Positions 10,208 through 18,624 of a DNA stretch of 50,571 bases are shown piece after piece. How positions within the stretch are numbered: the first letter of the stretch is position 1; each line of letters starts with the position of its first letter. The notes below the pieces were generated by a model. The model saw nothing but the letters and a program-made list of their open reading frames with translations. It was not told the DNA's origin and made no database searches. Source of the DNA: an uncultured Alphaproteobacteria bacterium (GTDB lineage: Bacteria; Pseudomonadota; Alphaproteobacteria; RF32; CAG-239); the NCBI GenBank assembly GCA_944393725.1, contig CALYBC010000030.1, positions 1 to 50,571 on the forward strand. Direction: 5' to 3'. The translations under genes were made by a program, and so were the position numbers.

Positions 10208-10423
10208 TAATACAGTTTTAGCATAGGGAGCAAATTTATTGTCCTCAATAATTTTCCCTTAATTAATGGAATTTGGTACTGCAGAACCTTCCCCAACCGT
10301 CGGCCGCGGCTGAAGCCTGCGAGGGCGTGAGTTTCAACACTTGTACAAAAGCAAAGCCCGTCGACAATATCTTTCCCGAATAAACTTGGGAAAGTAAGAT
10401 TCTATAAGAAAGGACTTGTACCA
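10208..10423 (+). ncRNA. Candidate bridge RNA of the DEDD recombinase
   Basis: The region is non-coding and locally GC-rich, unlike other intergenic DNA here. Hairpins in order: GGGAGCAAATTTATTG/CAATAATTTTCCC (10226-10258, TCCT loop, bulged); CGCGGC-TGAA-GCC-T-GCG (10305-10321); CGAGGGC/GCCC-G-TCG (10320-10326 with 10356-10363), whose loop contains TACAAAAGC; and CTTTCCC/GGGAAAG (10371-10377 with 10388-10394). Bridge RNAs of IS110 elements have a 5' stem-loop followed by two guide loops, which fits. TACAAAAGC (10344-10352) and GATTCTATA (10398-10406) match the two halves of the A1/A2 inverted repeat with opposite polarity. ACTTGTAC occurs twice (10339 and 10414). Ends and the transcribed strand are not known. 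Confidence 0.5.
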
Positions 10424-11383
10424 ATGAACAATCTTAAATATATTGGCATTGATGTTGCAAAAAATCATTTAGACATCTACTTATTTCCGCAAAATAAATC
10501 TAAAAGATTCAAAAATAATGAATTAGATATTCTGTCTCTGATGGAATATATAGGCTCTCCTCAAGAAATTGAGCGAATTATCCTAGAACCCACCGGAGGG
10601 TATGAAGAACTGGTTTTAGAAACTCTGGCCTCAAACGGATACAATATTTGCCAAGTTAATGCCTCTCAAGTCAGAGCTTTTGCCAAAGCTAACGGCATTT
10701 TAGCTAAAACCGACAAAATCGATGCCAAGGTTTTAGCCGATTATGGTAGCAAATTACCATCTCGAGTATATATGGTTTTATCCCCGGAATTAAAAATTTT
10801 GCGCAAATACATCAATCGCCGCCGACAACTTCTTCGCATGATCGTAGAAGAAAAAAATCGCTTGATAAAAGAAAAAGACGACGAATTAATATTATTTATG
10901 AAAGAGATTTTGACCTCTTTAATCAATCAAAAAAAACTATTAGAAACTAAAATTATTGCTAATATCAGCAACAACATAAAACTCTCCAAAATCAAAAAAA
11001 TCCTACAATCAATCAAAGGCGTAGGCGATATTACCGCAGCCATTTTAATTGCCGATTTGCCGGAACTCGGAAAATTAAACAATAATCAGATTGCAAAACT
11101 TGTAGGTGTTGCACCTCTAAATAAAGAAAGCGGCATGATGCGGGGCAAAAGCAAAATTGCCGGCGGACGCAAACATATCCGTGATACATTATACCTTGCC
11201 GCCTTACCTGCCATCAGATTTGAACCCAATTTGCGTGATTTTTACTCCAGACTAAAACTCAACGGCAAACCCGGAAAACTCGCCATAATTGCCGTAGTTC
11301 ATAAAATGCTCACCATTCTTAATGCCAGATTGCGTGATTTTTATTTACCGAACCGAAAATCTCAATTTTTTTTACAATCATAA
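10424..11383 (+). CDS. IS110/Piv-family DEDD recombinase (transposase or invertase)
   Basis: This 319-residue protein has the full IS110-family layout. The RuvC-like DEDD domain shows D10 (YIGIDVAKNH), E55 (ILEPTGGY) and D97/D100 (KTDKIDAKVLADYG). A helical linker follows at 125-190. The C-terminal Tnp domain has IKGVGDITAAILIADLP and APLNKESGMMRGK, in which S236 aligns with the catalytic serine of IS110 transposases. Nothing is truncated, so the enzyme should be active. An AAGGA ribosome site precedes the ATG. The same family includes Piv, the Moraxella pilin-gene invertase. Its place beside inverted paralogous surface genes makes an invertase role worth testing. Mobile transposase is the default reading. 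Confidence 0.93.
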   Translation: MNNLKYIGIDVAKNHLDIYLFPQNKSKRFKNNELDILSLMEYIGSPQEIERIILEPTGGYEELVLETLASNGYNICQVNASQVRAFAKANGILAKTDKIDAKVLADYGSKLPSRVYMVLSPELKILRKYINRRRQLLRMIVEEKNRLIKEKDDELILFMKEILTSLINQKKLLETKIIANISNNIKLSKIKKILQSIKGVGDITAAILIADLPELGKLNNNQIAKLVGVAPLNKESGMMRGKSKIAGGRKHIRDTLYLAALPAIRFEPNLRDFYSRLKLNGKPGKLAIIAVVHKMLTILNARLRDFYLPNRKSQFFLQS

Positions 11384-11425
11384 ATCACAACCAATCTCTA
11401 CACAATTTTTAAATAATTACACAAC

Positions 11426-11457
11426 AAAAACCCCTCATCACAACAATGATGAGGGGT
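11426..11457 (-). terminator. Rho-independent terminator of rplQ
   Basis: An 11-bp perfect stem (arms 11430-11440 and 11447-11457, loop CAACAA) is followed on the minus strand by a T run. It lies 22 nt after the rplQ stop. Confidence 0.88.
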
Positions 11458-11478
11458 ATTTCACAAAGAATCTAAAGA

Positions 11479-12000
11479 TTATTCAGCGTCTTTTTTCTCA
11501 GCTTTTTTAGATTTCTTCTCAGCCTTCTTTTCAGTTTTCTTTTCTTCTTTAGCAACTTCTGCGTTAGCTTCTTTCTCAGCAGCTTCCAAAGCGGCCTTTT
11601 CAGCAGCAACTCTAGCCAAATCTTTCAAACCTTTGGCATTAACATCGCGATCAACCAATTCAACGATAGCCATCTCTGCGCAATCGCCATAACGGTAACC
11701 GGCACGCAATACTCTGGTATAACCACCGTTACGATTTTTGTATCTTTCGGCCAAAGTAGAGAACAACTTAGCAACTACTTCGTTGTCACGCAAGAAAGCC
11801 AATGCCTGACGACGATTGTTCAACTGACCTTTTTTACCCAAAGTAATCATGTTATCAACAAAAGTTCTCAATTCTTTAGCTCTGGGCAAAGTAACTTTGA
11901 TTTGTTCATGGGTCAAAACAGCTGCAGTCAAGTTAGAATACAAAGCTCTGCGAGCGTTGGTGTCCATGTTAAGTTTTCTGTGTTTCATTCCATGTCTCAT
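11479..12000 (-). CDS. rplQ: 50S ribosomal protein L17
   Basis: L17 is a large-subunit protein near the peptide exit tunnel. The N-terminus [11 protein letters not shown], the [17 protein letters not shown] segment and the [24 protein letters not shown] block are diagnostic. At 173 residues it is longer than the 127-residue E. coli protein because of an Ala/Lys/Glu-rich tail from about residue 125, ending in [16 protein letters not shown]; such charged tails are seen in some alphaproteobacterial L17 proteins. It stands alone: rpoA, its usual upstream partner, is absent and galU lies upstream. It has its own promoter (12128-12156) and terminator. Confidence 0.97.
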   Translation of the reverse strand: MRHGMKHRKLNMDTNARRALYSNLTAAVLTHEQIKVTLPRAKELRTFVDNMITLGKKGQLNNRRQALAFLRDNEVVAKLFSTLAERYKNRNGGYTRVLRAGYRYGDCAEMAIVELVDRDVNAKGLKDLARVAAEKAALEAAEKEANAEVAKEEKKTEKKAEKKSKKAEKKDAE

Positions 12001-12127
12001 GGCATTTTCCTTTCAATTTTTCTATGGCCTGACGGGCAGACCGGATAAAACTCTACAAGCGGATACTACCTTCATATATACCCGCACTCCTCAAGAAAGC
12101 CCTTTCCGACTCTCACAAGTTGTGGGC

Positions 12128-12156
12128 AAGATAAACAATATTTTCTTTAAATGCAA
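12128..12156 (-). promoter_or_regulatory. Promoter of rplQ
   Basis: On the minus strand TTGCAT (12151-12156) is followed by a 17-nt spacer and TATCTT (12128-12133). The leader to the rplQ ATG would be about 120 nt, long enough to fold, though no known leader motif is recognised. It supports rplQ being transcribed independently of rpoA. Confidence 0.55.
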
Positions 12157-12167
12157 GCATTTTTTAC

Positions 12168-12199
12168 AAAAAAGGTACCATCCGTTGGCAGATGATACC
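12168..12199 (-). terminator. Rho-independent terminator of galU
   Basis: Minus strand: a 9-bp stem GGTATCATC/GATGGTACC with one G-U pair and an 8-nt loop (12174-12199), followed by six T (12168-12173). It separates galU from the rplQ promoter. Confidence 0.85.
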
Positions 12200-12219
12200 C
12201 ATTCTTGATTTTAGAGCTC

Positions 12220-13107
12220 CTAGACCAATATAGTGTTCAGCAAATCGGCGCAATATGCTCGCAACTCCGGATCTTCCATCAAAGATAATTTCAGATTCGA
12301 TTTAGCTAATTCTTTATTGGTGCCGCAATCAAATCTGGTAGCCTCGCACAAAACCCCTGTCAGTTTCATTCCCCTTTCGGCAGCCAACCCCATGGCATCA
12401 GCTAAATTAATTTCACCGTTATTACCTTTTTTAACCTCGGGCAATATGTCCATAATTTCGTTTGGCAAAATATATGGTCCCATGCTGGCATAATTAGAGG
12501 GAACATCTTCTAATGCCGGCTTTTCAACTTTTCCTTTGGCATGGACAATACGCCCCTCTCTTACTGCTCCGGACAGCACCCCGTAACGCACCAACTGCTC
12601 GCGAGGCAATTCTATAATATTTTCAACCATACCGCCTTCTTTTTCATAAACTTCCAAAAGTTGCGACAAAATACCGGCACCGTGGAAATTAATATAAACA
12701 TCATCGGGCCACATAACCACAAAATCTCTATCCCCGACGATATCTTTTGCCATCAAGATTGCGTGACCGTTACCCAAAGGCTCTTTTTGCTCAGCAAATG
12801 AAAACTTCATCCCCTGAGGAATTACCGCCAACAATTCTTGCAAAATTTCGATCTTATTTTTTTCTTTCAAGTGTTGCTCCAACCATGGATATGGCGCAAA
12901 ATACTTTTCAAACAAATACTTACATGATTGGTCGCTGTAAATAAAAACAATTTCTTTGATACCTATTTCCGCACAAGCATTAACCGCATATTGAATAATG
13001 GGTTTGTTGTGCAAAGTTAAGAAGCCTTTATGCAAAACTTTGGTCGCAGGCAAATTTCTGGTCGACAAACCGGCAACCGGTAAAATACATACTTCAGGTC
13101 TTTTCAT
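12220..13107 (-). CDS. galU: UTP-glucose-1-phosphate uridylyltransferase
   Basis: The enzyme makes UDP-glucose from UTP and glucose-1-phosphate for envelope polysaccharides. The nucleotidyltransferase signature VCILPVAGLSTRNLPATKVLHKGFL is at residues 5-30, followed by KPIIQYAVNACAEIGIKEIVFI, GNGHAILMAK, VVMWPDDVYI and the VEKP segment. Length 295 residues is usual. The start has GGAG upstream. Its gene product may share the glucose-1-phosphate pool with the glycogen synthase encoded at 30.6 kb. Neighbours suggest no dedicated pathway. Confidence 0.96.
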   Translation of the reverse strand: MKRPEVCILPVAGLSTRNLPATKVLHKGFLTLHNKPIIQYAVNACAEIGIKEIVFIYSDQSCKYLFEKYFAPYPWLEQHLKEKNKIEILQELLAVIPQGMKFSFAEQKEPLGNGHAILMAKDIVGDRDFVVMWPDDVYINFHGAGILSQLLEVYEKEGGMVENIIELPREQLVRYGVLSGAVREGRIVHAKGKVEKPALEDVPSNYASMGPYILPNEIMDILPEVKKGNNGEINLADAMGLAAERGMKLTGVLCEATRFDCGTNKELAKSNLKLSLMEDPELRAYCADLLNTILV

Positions 13108-13178
13108 TATAAATAAACTCCGAATAATAAGGTTAATTTTATGCCCTTATATATAACACAAAAAACCTATTCCTCAAG

Positions 13179-16100
13179 CTATTTTAATCGACTATTCCGA
13201 CCTTTTTTTATAATATTTTCTTTTCTCTCACTTGTTGTTTGCGGAACATTGGCCTTTTCTCTTGAAAAATCAAGTACCTTGACTTCTTCGTTGCTTATTT
13301 GTTCCTTAACTTCTTTTATATCTTCCAAATCTCTGGTAACGGTGTAAGTCTGACCGGTTTTTTTGACACTTATGCTACCGGTATTTTCCTTTAGTATTCT
13401 CTCGTCTTCTTTTTTCTGCACTTCTTCATAATATTTTTGCTCGGCAGCCTTTATTTTAGGCTCAACATACTCATCCAGCTTATTAATTTTATCATTAATC
13501 TCCTTAATTCCGTTTTGTAGCTGATTAAACACCTCACCAAGAACCTCATTGCGTTTTTGCAATTCACTGCTGGACGCCGTATTTTTATCAAAATTTTGAT
13601 TATCTTGCGTATCCGTATTTAATTTTTCTAACTCTTTAACCTTGTTATCAATATCTTGTTTAAGCATGACAAACTGAGTATCATCATCGATTTTATAATC
13701 GCTCAAAGACTTTCTCAATCTTTCTTTATACGCATCAAGTTTGGCATTATACCCAAACAAGACCTGTTTTAAAGCATTATGCACTTCAACGACTTTGGCA
13801 TATTCTTTATCATTTTGCTTCAATAAATCCGACTTATAAATTTCGTCCCGGCGTCCCGCATAAATTTCAATTTGTTTTATCGCTTTCTGATTGGCAGCCT
13901 TTAATTTTTCCACAGTGGCTTCATCAAATTTTTCATTTTCGACACTATCAACCACATTAACCAACTCCGCCAAAGTATTAGCTATATCTTGCACCAATAC
14001 ATTATACTTATTAACATTTTCGGGATTAATTGCCTTACTCATTTTATCTTGTATATCTTTTTCCAGTTTTTCTCTGGTACTCAGCACTAAATCATCGGCG
14101 GTCTTTTGTTGCTCGTTAACCAATCCTTTCCAATAATTTATTTCGGCCTCGACGGCAGCCTCTTGAGCCTCTTTCATCTGTTCTTCTCTGGCCTGATACA
14201 ATTTAAGCAACCCATCGATATTAATCTCGACATCAGGTTTCTCCATACTGTTTTTTAAGTATATTGTAAATTCAGGCAGATACTTTGGTTCATTATATTT
14301 AACATTAAAAACCGTATCCATAGTCCAATCGCCGAGATTTCCCTCTGCAGAAACATTTACATTGGCATTGCTGCTTTGCATTATGGTATTGGCCAAGCTA
14401 AATTTACCGCCGTCTAATATCATCCTTGACGATATTTTATCAAACAATGTATTTCCCGATGCGACATTAGATTTTATCACCTCGGCTAAACCTTCGGTTT
14501 TGTTTCGAGTTGTCAAATCAGTATATATTGCCGCAAGATTAATTCCGGCAACATCAGCAACCGATGCATTAAATTCAACTTTTCCTTTAAGATTATTCAC
14601 AAAACTTTCTTCACTATCTGCTTTGGAACTCAAATCAAAACGAGTATTAAACTTACCGCTTTTTATTCCAAAAATTTTTCCGCCCAAATTAAAGTTTTCG
14701 ACTTTTGCGTCTGCAATATTGGCACTGAGAGTTACCGTGGGATCTTTTGCCGTATACAAAGTCATTTCCCCGTTTACCGGAGTTTCATTATATAAAGCTG
14801 TAAACCCGTCTATCTTAATTATATTTTCGGTTGTTTCAAAATTAGTTTTCACAGTCTTAAAAATATAATCCTTATATGATAATTCACCTATATCCAAAGA
14901 AGTCTTTAAATTAATTTTATTATACGGCGAATAATCGATTTTGTCTTTACTCCAAAATGGTTTGGGTAAAAATGATATATCCATGCTTTGTTGCGGCCCG
15001 CTCAGCAAAGAAGTCTTTGATTTCGGAATAAATTTATCAAGCTCAAGTTTGTTAACATTTAAGTTACCGATAAATCCCAAACGTTCACCCATTTTTTCAT
15101 AATTAAGACTGCCGGCAACGGTTGTATATCCGACATTTGCCTCCAAATTATCAATTGTGGCGACATCAGAATTACCGACTATGTTAAATTTGGCATTAAA
15201 CGGTCCCAAAGCCCTAACCGAGGGTTCATAATCCGCACCTAATTCCGCAACCATTGTAGCAAAATCAGGGTGCTTAATCTCAACATAGGCATTATAATCG
15301 GTATTCGGCTCTCCTTTAGATATTGCTCCCTTGTAACTCACCTCTAAGCGCCCCAAATTAAGTGCCGCATTTAGCATCATATTGTCAAAACCGCCGTTAA
15401 CACCTCCAGCCAAAGACATGGTGCCAAATTTTTTATAATCTAACTTTGGCACATCAAAGCCAAATTTATCAACAAAAGTTGCCACATTTTTACTCGAAAT
15501 CAAATACTGCAAATCTTTAACCTCGGGACTTGTTCCAAAACCGGAAACATCCCCGCTTAATTCAACCGCAGTATCGGCCACCTGACCGATATTAAGCTTC
15601 TCTACCGTCATTACGCCATTGAGCAAATTTCCCTTAAACTCCACTTTTTCAAACGGGGTCGATTCGTATATAATCAGATTTGACTTTATATCCAATATCA
15701 AATCAAAATCATTTAATGCCGCCAGCTTAACAAAACGATAATTCATTCTTTCACTAAAACTTTTATTTTTTTCTTCCTCCGGCAAAGGATTAATATAATT
15801 ATCCAGATTTAAGCTATCGGCATTAATTACCACCATTGCATCATTTCTGTCGCCTAAGATTATTCCGGCCTCACCTGACAAAACGCTTTTATCCAGCGTT
15901 AAATTATAAGGCGATATTTGTATTTTATCAAAATTTCCTGCAATTTTTGCCTTAGCATCCAATTTTTTATAAACCGAACTTATTGAAGTCTTGGGAGCAA
16001 TACCGAGCCAATTTAGTGTTTGCATCAAATCCTCCGAAACCGCTTCGGTATCAAACTGATAATAAATCTCCCCTTCTGCCGGATACACAACGCCTTTTGC

Positions 16101-17294
16101 TTTGAAATCGGTGTTTCCCGGCAAAGTCACGACCAAATTACTAATTGTCATGGTATCATTATAAAGATTAACATCCGTCTCTAAATTTTTCATTCCCTGC
16201 CCCTGATACATAGCACGCAACGCTTTAACGCTGAGTGTTATGTCTGCAGGATATTTTGGCACAAAGGCCTCTTCCTTATATTTTTCCTTAAAACTATCCC
16301 ACATTTTTGCCAACGGAGCAATATCCAAGTCAGTAAAGTTAAATTCCCCATTAATTTCTTTGGAATTGTTTCTAAGCGATGTAACATCGATTACTCCGGC
16401 ACCCTGAGTATCACCGTATTTAATCACCATATTAGAAATTTTGGTACTTTTAGGGTTTATCGCCACATCAAACCCCAGAGCCAAAGGTATTTCATTATAA
16501 TCTGTCGGAATTTTTGCATCCGCCATATTTGCATTAATAAAGTCACTTATTTTTTTTGATTCGATAATGGCATTTCCGCTCAAAGACTTATTAGCGGTTT
16601 GGAAAGAACCGTCAAATCGCACATAACTTTCCGACACTGGGTGAGTTACGACCATATTTAAGGTTGTAGGCATGGTTTCAGACAATTTTCCTATTGTAAG
16701 AGCAAAGCCTTCGGGTGAATTTCCTTTCAAATAATTTCCCTCTATTCTAAACGGCCCAAAAATACTTTGAGCAAATACTTCACCATTAAGATTAGTTAAC
16801 TGCAGACTCATCTCAGATTCTGGAGCCTCAAAATTTACCGTAGCATTTTTCAAGCTGACACTGTTTAATACGGTATCGGCTTCCTCCATCATCTGTCGTT
16901 GGTCTTGAGTTAGATCATCTTGCCAGCTAAAGCCGTTTTCACCCCATAATATATTAATGTTAACTCCGTCAAGCGTCATTTTTTTTACATGGAATTCACC
17001 TTTTAACAGAGGCAACAAAGATAATTCAGCCACAATATTATTGACCTCCATTAAAGGAGTTTCATTTTTTTCTTGAGAATTATATATTTTTGCATTACTG
17101 GCATTAAGATATGGCGACGGCAAAATTTCAAAGCTTAAACGCCCTTCAAAGTCAACGGATTTTCCGGTTAAATTGTACACTTGTTCGGCAATTTTATCCT
17201 TATGCTGATTCCAATCGATATTGGTAACATAAAGGACAAATCCACCGGCTGCAAGCATCAAAAAAACAAGTAAACCCAAAATAAACTTTTTCAC
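13179..17294 (-). CDS. AsmA-family large envelope protein
   Basis: This 1371-residue protein is anchored by one N-terminal membrane helix (residues 4-24) followed by the AsmA signature (LTGKSVDFEGRLSFEILPSPYLNASNAKIYN). Repeated beta-rich segments extend to about residue 1040, as in AsmA/TamB-like proteins that bridge inner and outer membranes in lipid transport. The last 330 residues are charged and helical (coiled-coil-like; repeated E/K/Q with few prolines), ending in a basic tail RKENIIKKGRNSRLK; this tail is unusual. The start is GTG at 17294 behind GGAAGG. It is divergent from the nucleoside operon. Role in phospholipid transport is inferred from the family; adjacent genes do not add evidence. 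Confidence 0.85.
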   Translation of the reverse strand: MKKFILGLLVFLMLAAGGFVLYVTNIDWNQHKDKIAEQVYNLTGKSVDFEGRLSFEILPSPYLNASNAKIYNSQEKNETPLMEVNNIVAELSLLPLLKGEFHVKKMTLDGVNINILWGENGFSWQDDLTQDQRQMMEEADTVLNSVSLKNATVNFEAPESEMSLQLTNLNGEVFAQSIFGPFRIEGNYLKGNSPEGFALTIGKLSETMPTTLNMVVTHPVSESYVRFDGSFQTANKSLSGNAIIESKKISDFINANMADAKIPTDYNEIPLALGFDVAINPKSTKISNMVIKYGDTQGAGVIDVTSLRNNSKEINGEFNFTDLDIAPLAKMWDSFKEKYKEEAFVPKYPADITLSVKALRAMYQGQGMKNLETDVNLYNDTMTISNLVVTLPGNTDFKAKGVVYPAEGEIYYQFDTEAVSEDLMQTLNWLGIAPKTSISSVYKKLDAKAKIAGNFDKIQISPYNLTLDKSVLSGEAGIILGDRNDAMVVINADSLNLDNYINPLPEEEKNKSFSERMNYRFVKLAALNDFDLILDIKSNLIIYESTPFEKVEFKGNLLNGVMTVEKLNIGQVADTAVELSGDVSGFGTSPEVKDLQYLISSKNVATFVDKFGFDVPKLDYKKFGTMSLAGGVNGGFDNMMLNAALNLGRLEVSYKGAISKGEPNTDYNAYVEIKHPDFATMVAELGADYEPSVRALGPFNAKFNIVGNSDVATIDNLEANVGYTTVAGSLNYEKMGERLGFIGNLNVNKLELDKFIPKSKTSLLSGPQQSMDISFLPKPFWSKDKIDYSPYNKINLKTSLDIGELSYKDYIFKTVKTNFETTENIIKIDGFTALYNETPVNGEMTLYTAKDPTVTLSANIADAKVENFNLGGKIFGIKSGKFNTRFDLSSKADSEESFVNNLKGKVEFNASVADVAGINLAAIYTDLTTRNKTEGLAEVIKSNVASGNTLFDKISSRMILDGGKFSLANTIMQSSNANVNVSAEGNLGDWTMDTVFNVKYNEPKYLPEFTIYLKNSMEKPDVEINIDGLLKLYQAREEQMKEAQEAAVEAEINYWKGLVNEQQKTADDLVLSTREKLEKDIQDKMSKAINPENVNKYNVLVQDIANTLAELVNVVDSVENEKFDEATVEKLKAANQKAIKQIEIYAGRRDEIYKSDLLKQNDKEYAKVVEVHNALKQVLFGYNAKLDAYKERLRKSLSDYKIDDDTQFVMLKQDIDNKVKELEKLNTDTQDNQNFDKNTASSSELQKRNEVLGEVFNQLQNGIKEINDKINKLDEYVEPKIKAAEQKYYEEVQKKEDERILKENTGSISVKKTGQTYTVTRDLEDIKEVKEQISNEEVKVLDFSREKANVPQTTSERKENIIKKGRNSRLK

Positions 17295-17341
17295 TTTGCC
17301 ATCCTTCCCTAACTGGTTATGAGAATGTCGATAAATATACT

Positions 17342-17370
17342 TTGCAATCTTCGAAATCTGCGTATATTAT
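17342..17370 (+). promoter_or_regulatory. Promoter of the cdd-punA-deoC-deoA operon
   Basis: TTGCAA (17342-17347), a 17-nt spacer and TATTAT (17365-17370). Transcription would start near 17377. This rules out any cdd start upstream of that point and supports initiation at 17403 or later. No CytR/DeoR-type palindrome was recognised. Confidence 0.65.
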
Positions 17371-17402
17371 ACACCATAAAATTAAAAAAACATTTAATTT
17401 GT

Positions 17403-17804
17403 ATGGTTATGGACATGAAAGACGACACAACACTATTCGAAATGGCGCAAGCAGCTGCCGCTAACGCCTATGTTCCTTACTCAAAATTTAGGGTCGGGGC
17501 GGCCATAAAAAGTACTGCCGGCAAATTTTATTCCGGTTGCAATGTTGAAAACATTTCTTATCCTGTCGGCACCTGTGCCGAGGCCGGAGCAATTGCGGCA
17601 ATGATATGCGGCGGCGACCCCAAAATAGCAGAAATTCTTATATATGCCGACAGCAAAGAATTAATAACTCCTTGCGGAGCCTGCCGACAAAGAATTGCCG
17701 AATTTGGCGATAATGACACCTTAATTCATCTGGCAGACAAACACGGTATTCAAAAAACCTACAAGATTGCCGAATTGTTGCCCTCTGGTTTTGCGGAGTT
17801 TTAG
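17403..17804 (+). CDS. cdd: Cytidine deaminase
   Basis: It converts cytidine and deoxycytidine to uridine forms, the entry step of the salvage operon. The zinc-binding and proton-shuttle residues are in TCAEAGAIAAM (Cys and Glu) and PCGACRQ (two Cys), the tetrameric type with three Cys ligands. YVPYSKFRVGAAI and GCNVENISYP form the substrate pocket. Length from 17403 is 133 residues, normal for the family. The open frame extends upstream to 17319, but that lies before the promoter. ATGs at 17403, 17409 and 17415 are all possible and none has a strong ribosome site. The stop is 2 nt before punA. Confidence 0.93.
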   Translation: MVMDMKDDTTLFEMAQAAAANAYVPYSKFRVGAAIKSTAGKFYSGCNVENISYPVGTCAEAGAIAAMICGGDPKIAEILIYADSKELITPCGACRQRIAEFGDNDTLIHLADKHGIQKTYKIAELLPSGFAEF

Positions 17805-17806
17805 AC

Positions 17807-18622
17807 ATGAAAGAGCTTTGTTATTCTTATAGCGAACAAATCAAAAGTAAGCTTGGCGATTTTGCTCCCGAAATTGCTGTCATTTTGGGTTCCGGTCTTG
17901 GTGATATTGCAAACAACATTCAAAACCCGACAGTTATAAGTTATGCCGACATCAATAATTTTCCCCAAAGCACAGTCAGCGGACATCAAGGACGCTTTAT
18001 CGCAGGAATTTTGCAAGGCAAAAAAGTCTTGTGCATGCAAGGCCGCGTCCACCTATATGAGGGACACACACCGCAAATTATAAGCCAAATAATCAAAACA
18101 TTTAAACTATTGGGAATTAAAAAATTAATCGTTACCAATGCTGCCGGCTCTCTCAACCCTAAAATTGCCGCCGGTTCGTTGATGTTAATAACCGATCACA
18201 TAAATTTTAGCTTCAACAATCCTTTGATTGGAGCCAACGATGACAATTTAGGCCCCAGATTTCCTGACCTGAGCAATGCTTATGATAAAAAACTGCGGCA
18301 ACTTGCCGTTACGACCGCCAAAGAAGCCGGAATAGAGCTAAAACAAGGAGTTTATCTTATGGTTTCCGGACCAAATTTTGAAACCGCCGCCGAAGTCAGA
18401 GCTTTTGGAATTTTAGGCACTGATGCGGTTGGAATGTCTACCGTACCGGAGGTTATAACCGCCGCTTATTGCGGAATTAAAGTACTGGGCTTTTCGGTAA
18501 TAACCAATCTGGGAACCGGTCTGCAAGAACAATCACAATCTCACGGCGAGACTTTGGCCATGGCCGAAAAAGCCTCGCAAAATCTCGGACAACTCATTAA
18601 CCTTATAATCGAAAGGCTATAA
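17807..18622 (+). CDS. punA: Purine nucleoside phosphorylase (trimeric type)
   Basis: It cleaves inosine and guanosine (ribo and deoxy) with phosphate to base plus (deoxy)ribose-1-phosphate. Motifs: AVILGSGLGD at residues 26-35, SGHQGRF, MQGRVHLYEGH, TNAAGSLNP, LMVSGPNFETAAEVRAFGILGTDAVGMSTVPE and SVITNLGTG. These are of the trimeric PNP/MTAP class rather than the hexameric DeoD class. Length 271 is standard. Spacing of 2 nt on both sides shows translational coupling with cdd and deoC. Confidence 0.95.
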   Translation: MKELCYSYSEQIKSKLGDFAPEIAVILGSGLGDIANNIQNPTVISYADINNFPQSTVSGHQGRFIAGILQGKKVLCMQGRVHLYEGHTPQIISQIIKTFKLLGIKKLIVTNAAGSLNPKIAAGSLMLITDHINFSFNNPLIGANDDNLGPRFPDLSNAYDKKLRQLAVTTAKEAGIELKQGVYLMVSGPNFETAAEVRAFGILGTDAVGMSTVPEVITAAYCGIKVLGFSVITNLGTGLQEQSQSHGETLAMAEKASQNLGQLINLIIERL

Positions 18623-18624
18623 CA

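Larger units (their letters stand above)
10197..11396 (+). mobile_element. IS110-family-like element (proposed boundaries)
   Basis: A complete DEDD recombinase gene is preceded by about 220 nt of structured non-coding DNA and followed by only 13 nt before a repeat of AACCAATC (left copy 10197-10204, right copy 11389-11396). A long non-coding left end and a very short right end is the IS110-group layout, in which the bridge RNA lies upstream of the transposase. No terminal inverted repeats are seen, as expected for IS110. The boundaries rest on the 8-nt repeat alone. An alternative left boundary is near 10169, inside the A2 gene. It may instead be a resident Piv-like invertase rather than a mobile element. 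Confidence 0.6.

Noticed and set aside
17319..17402. Upstream extension of cytidine deaminase
   Set aside because: It begins before the promoter and adds residues absent from the family.
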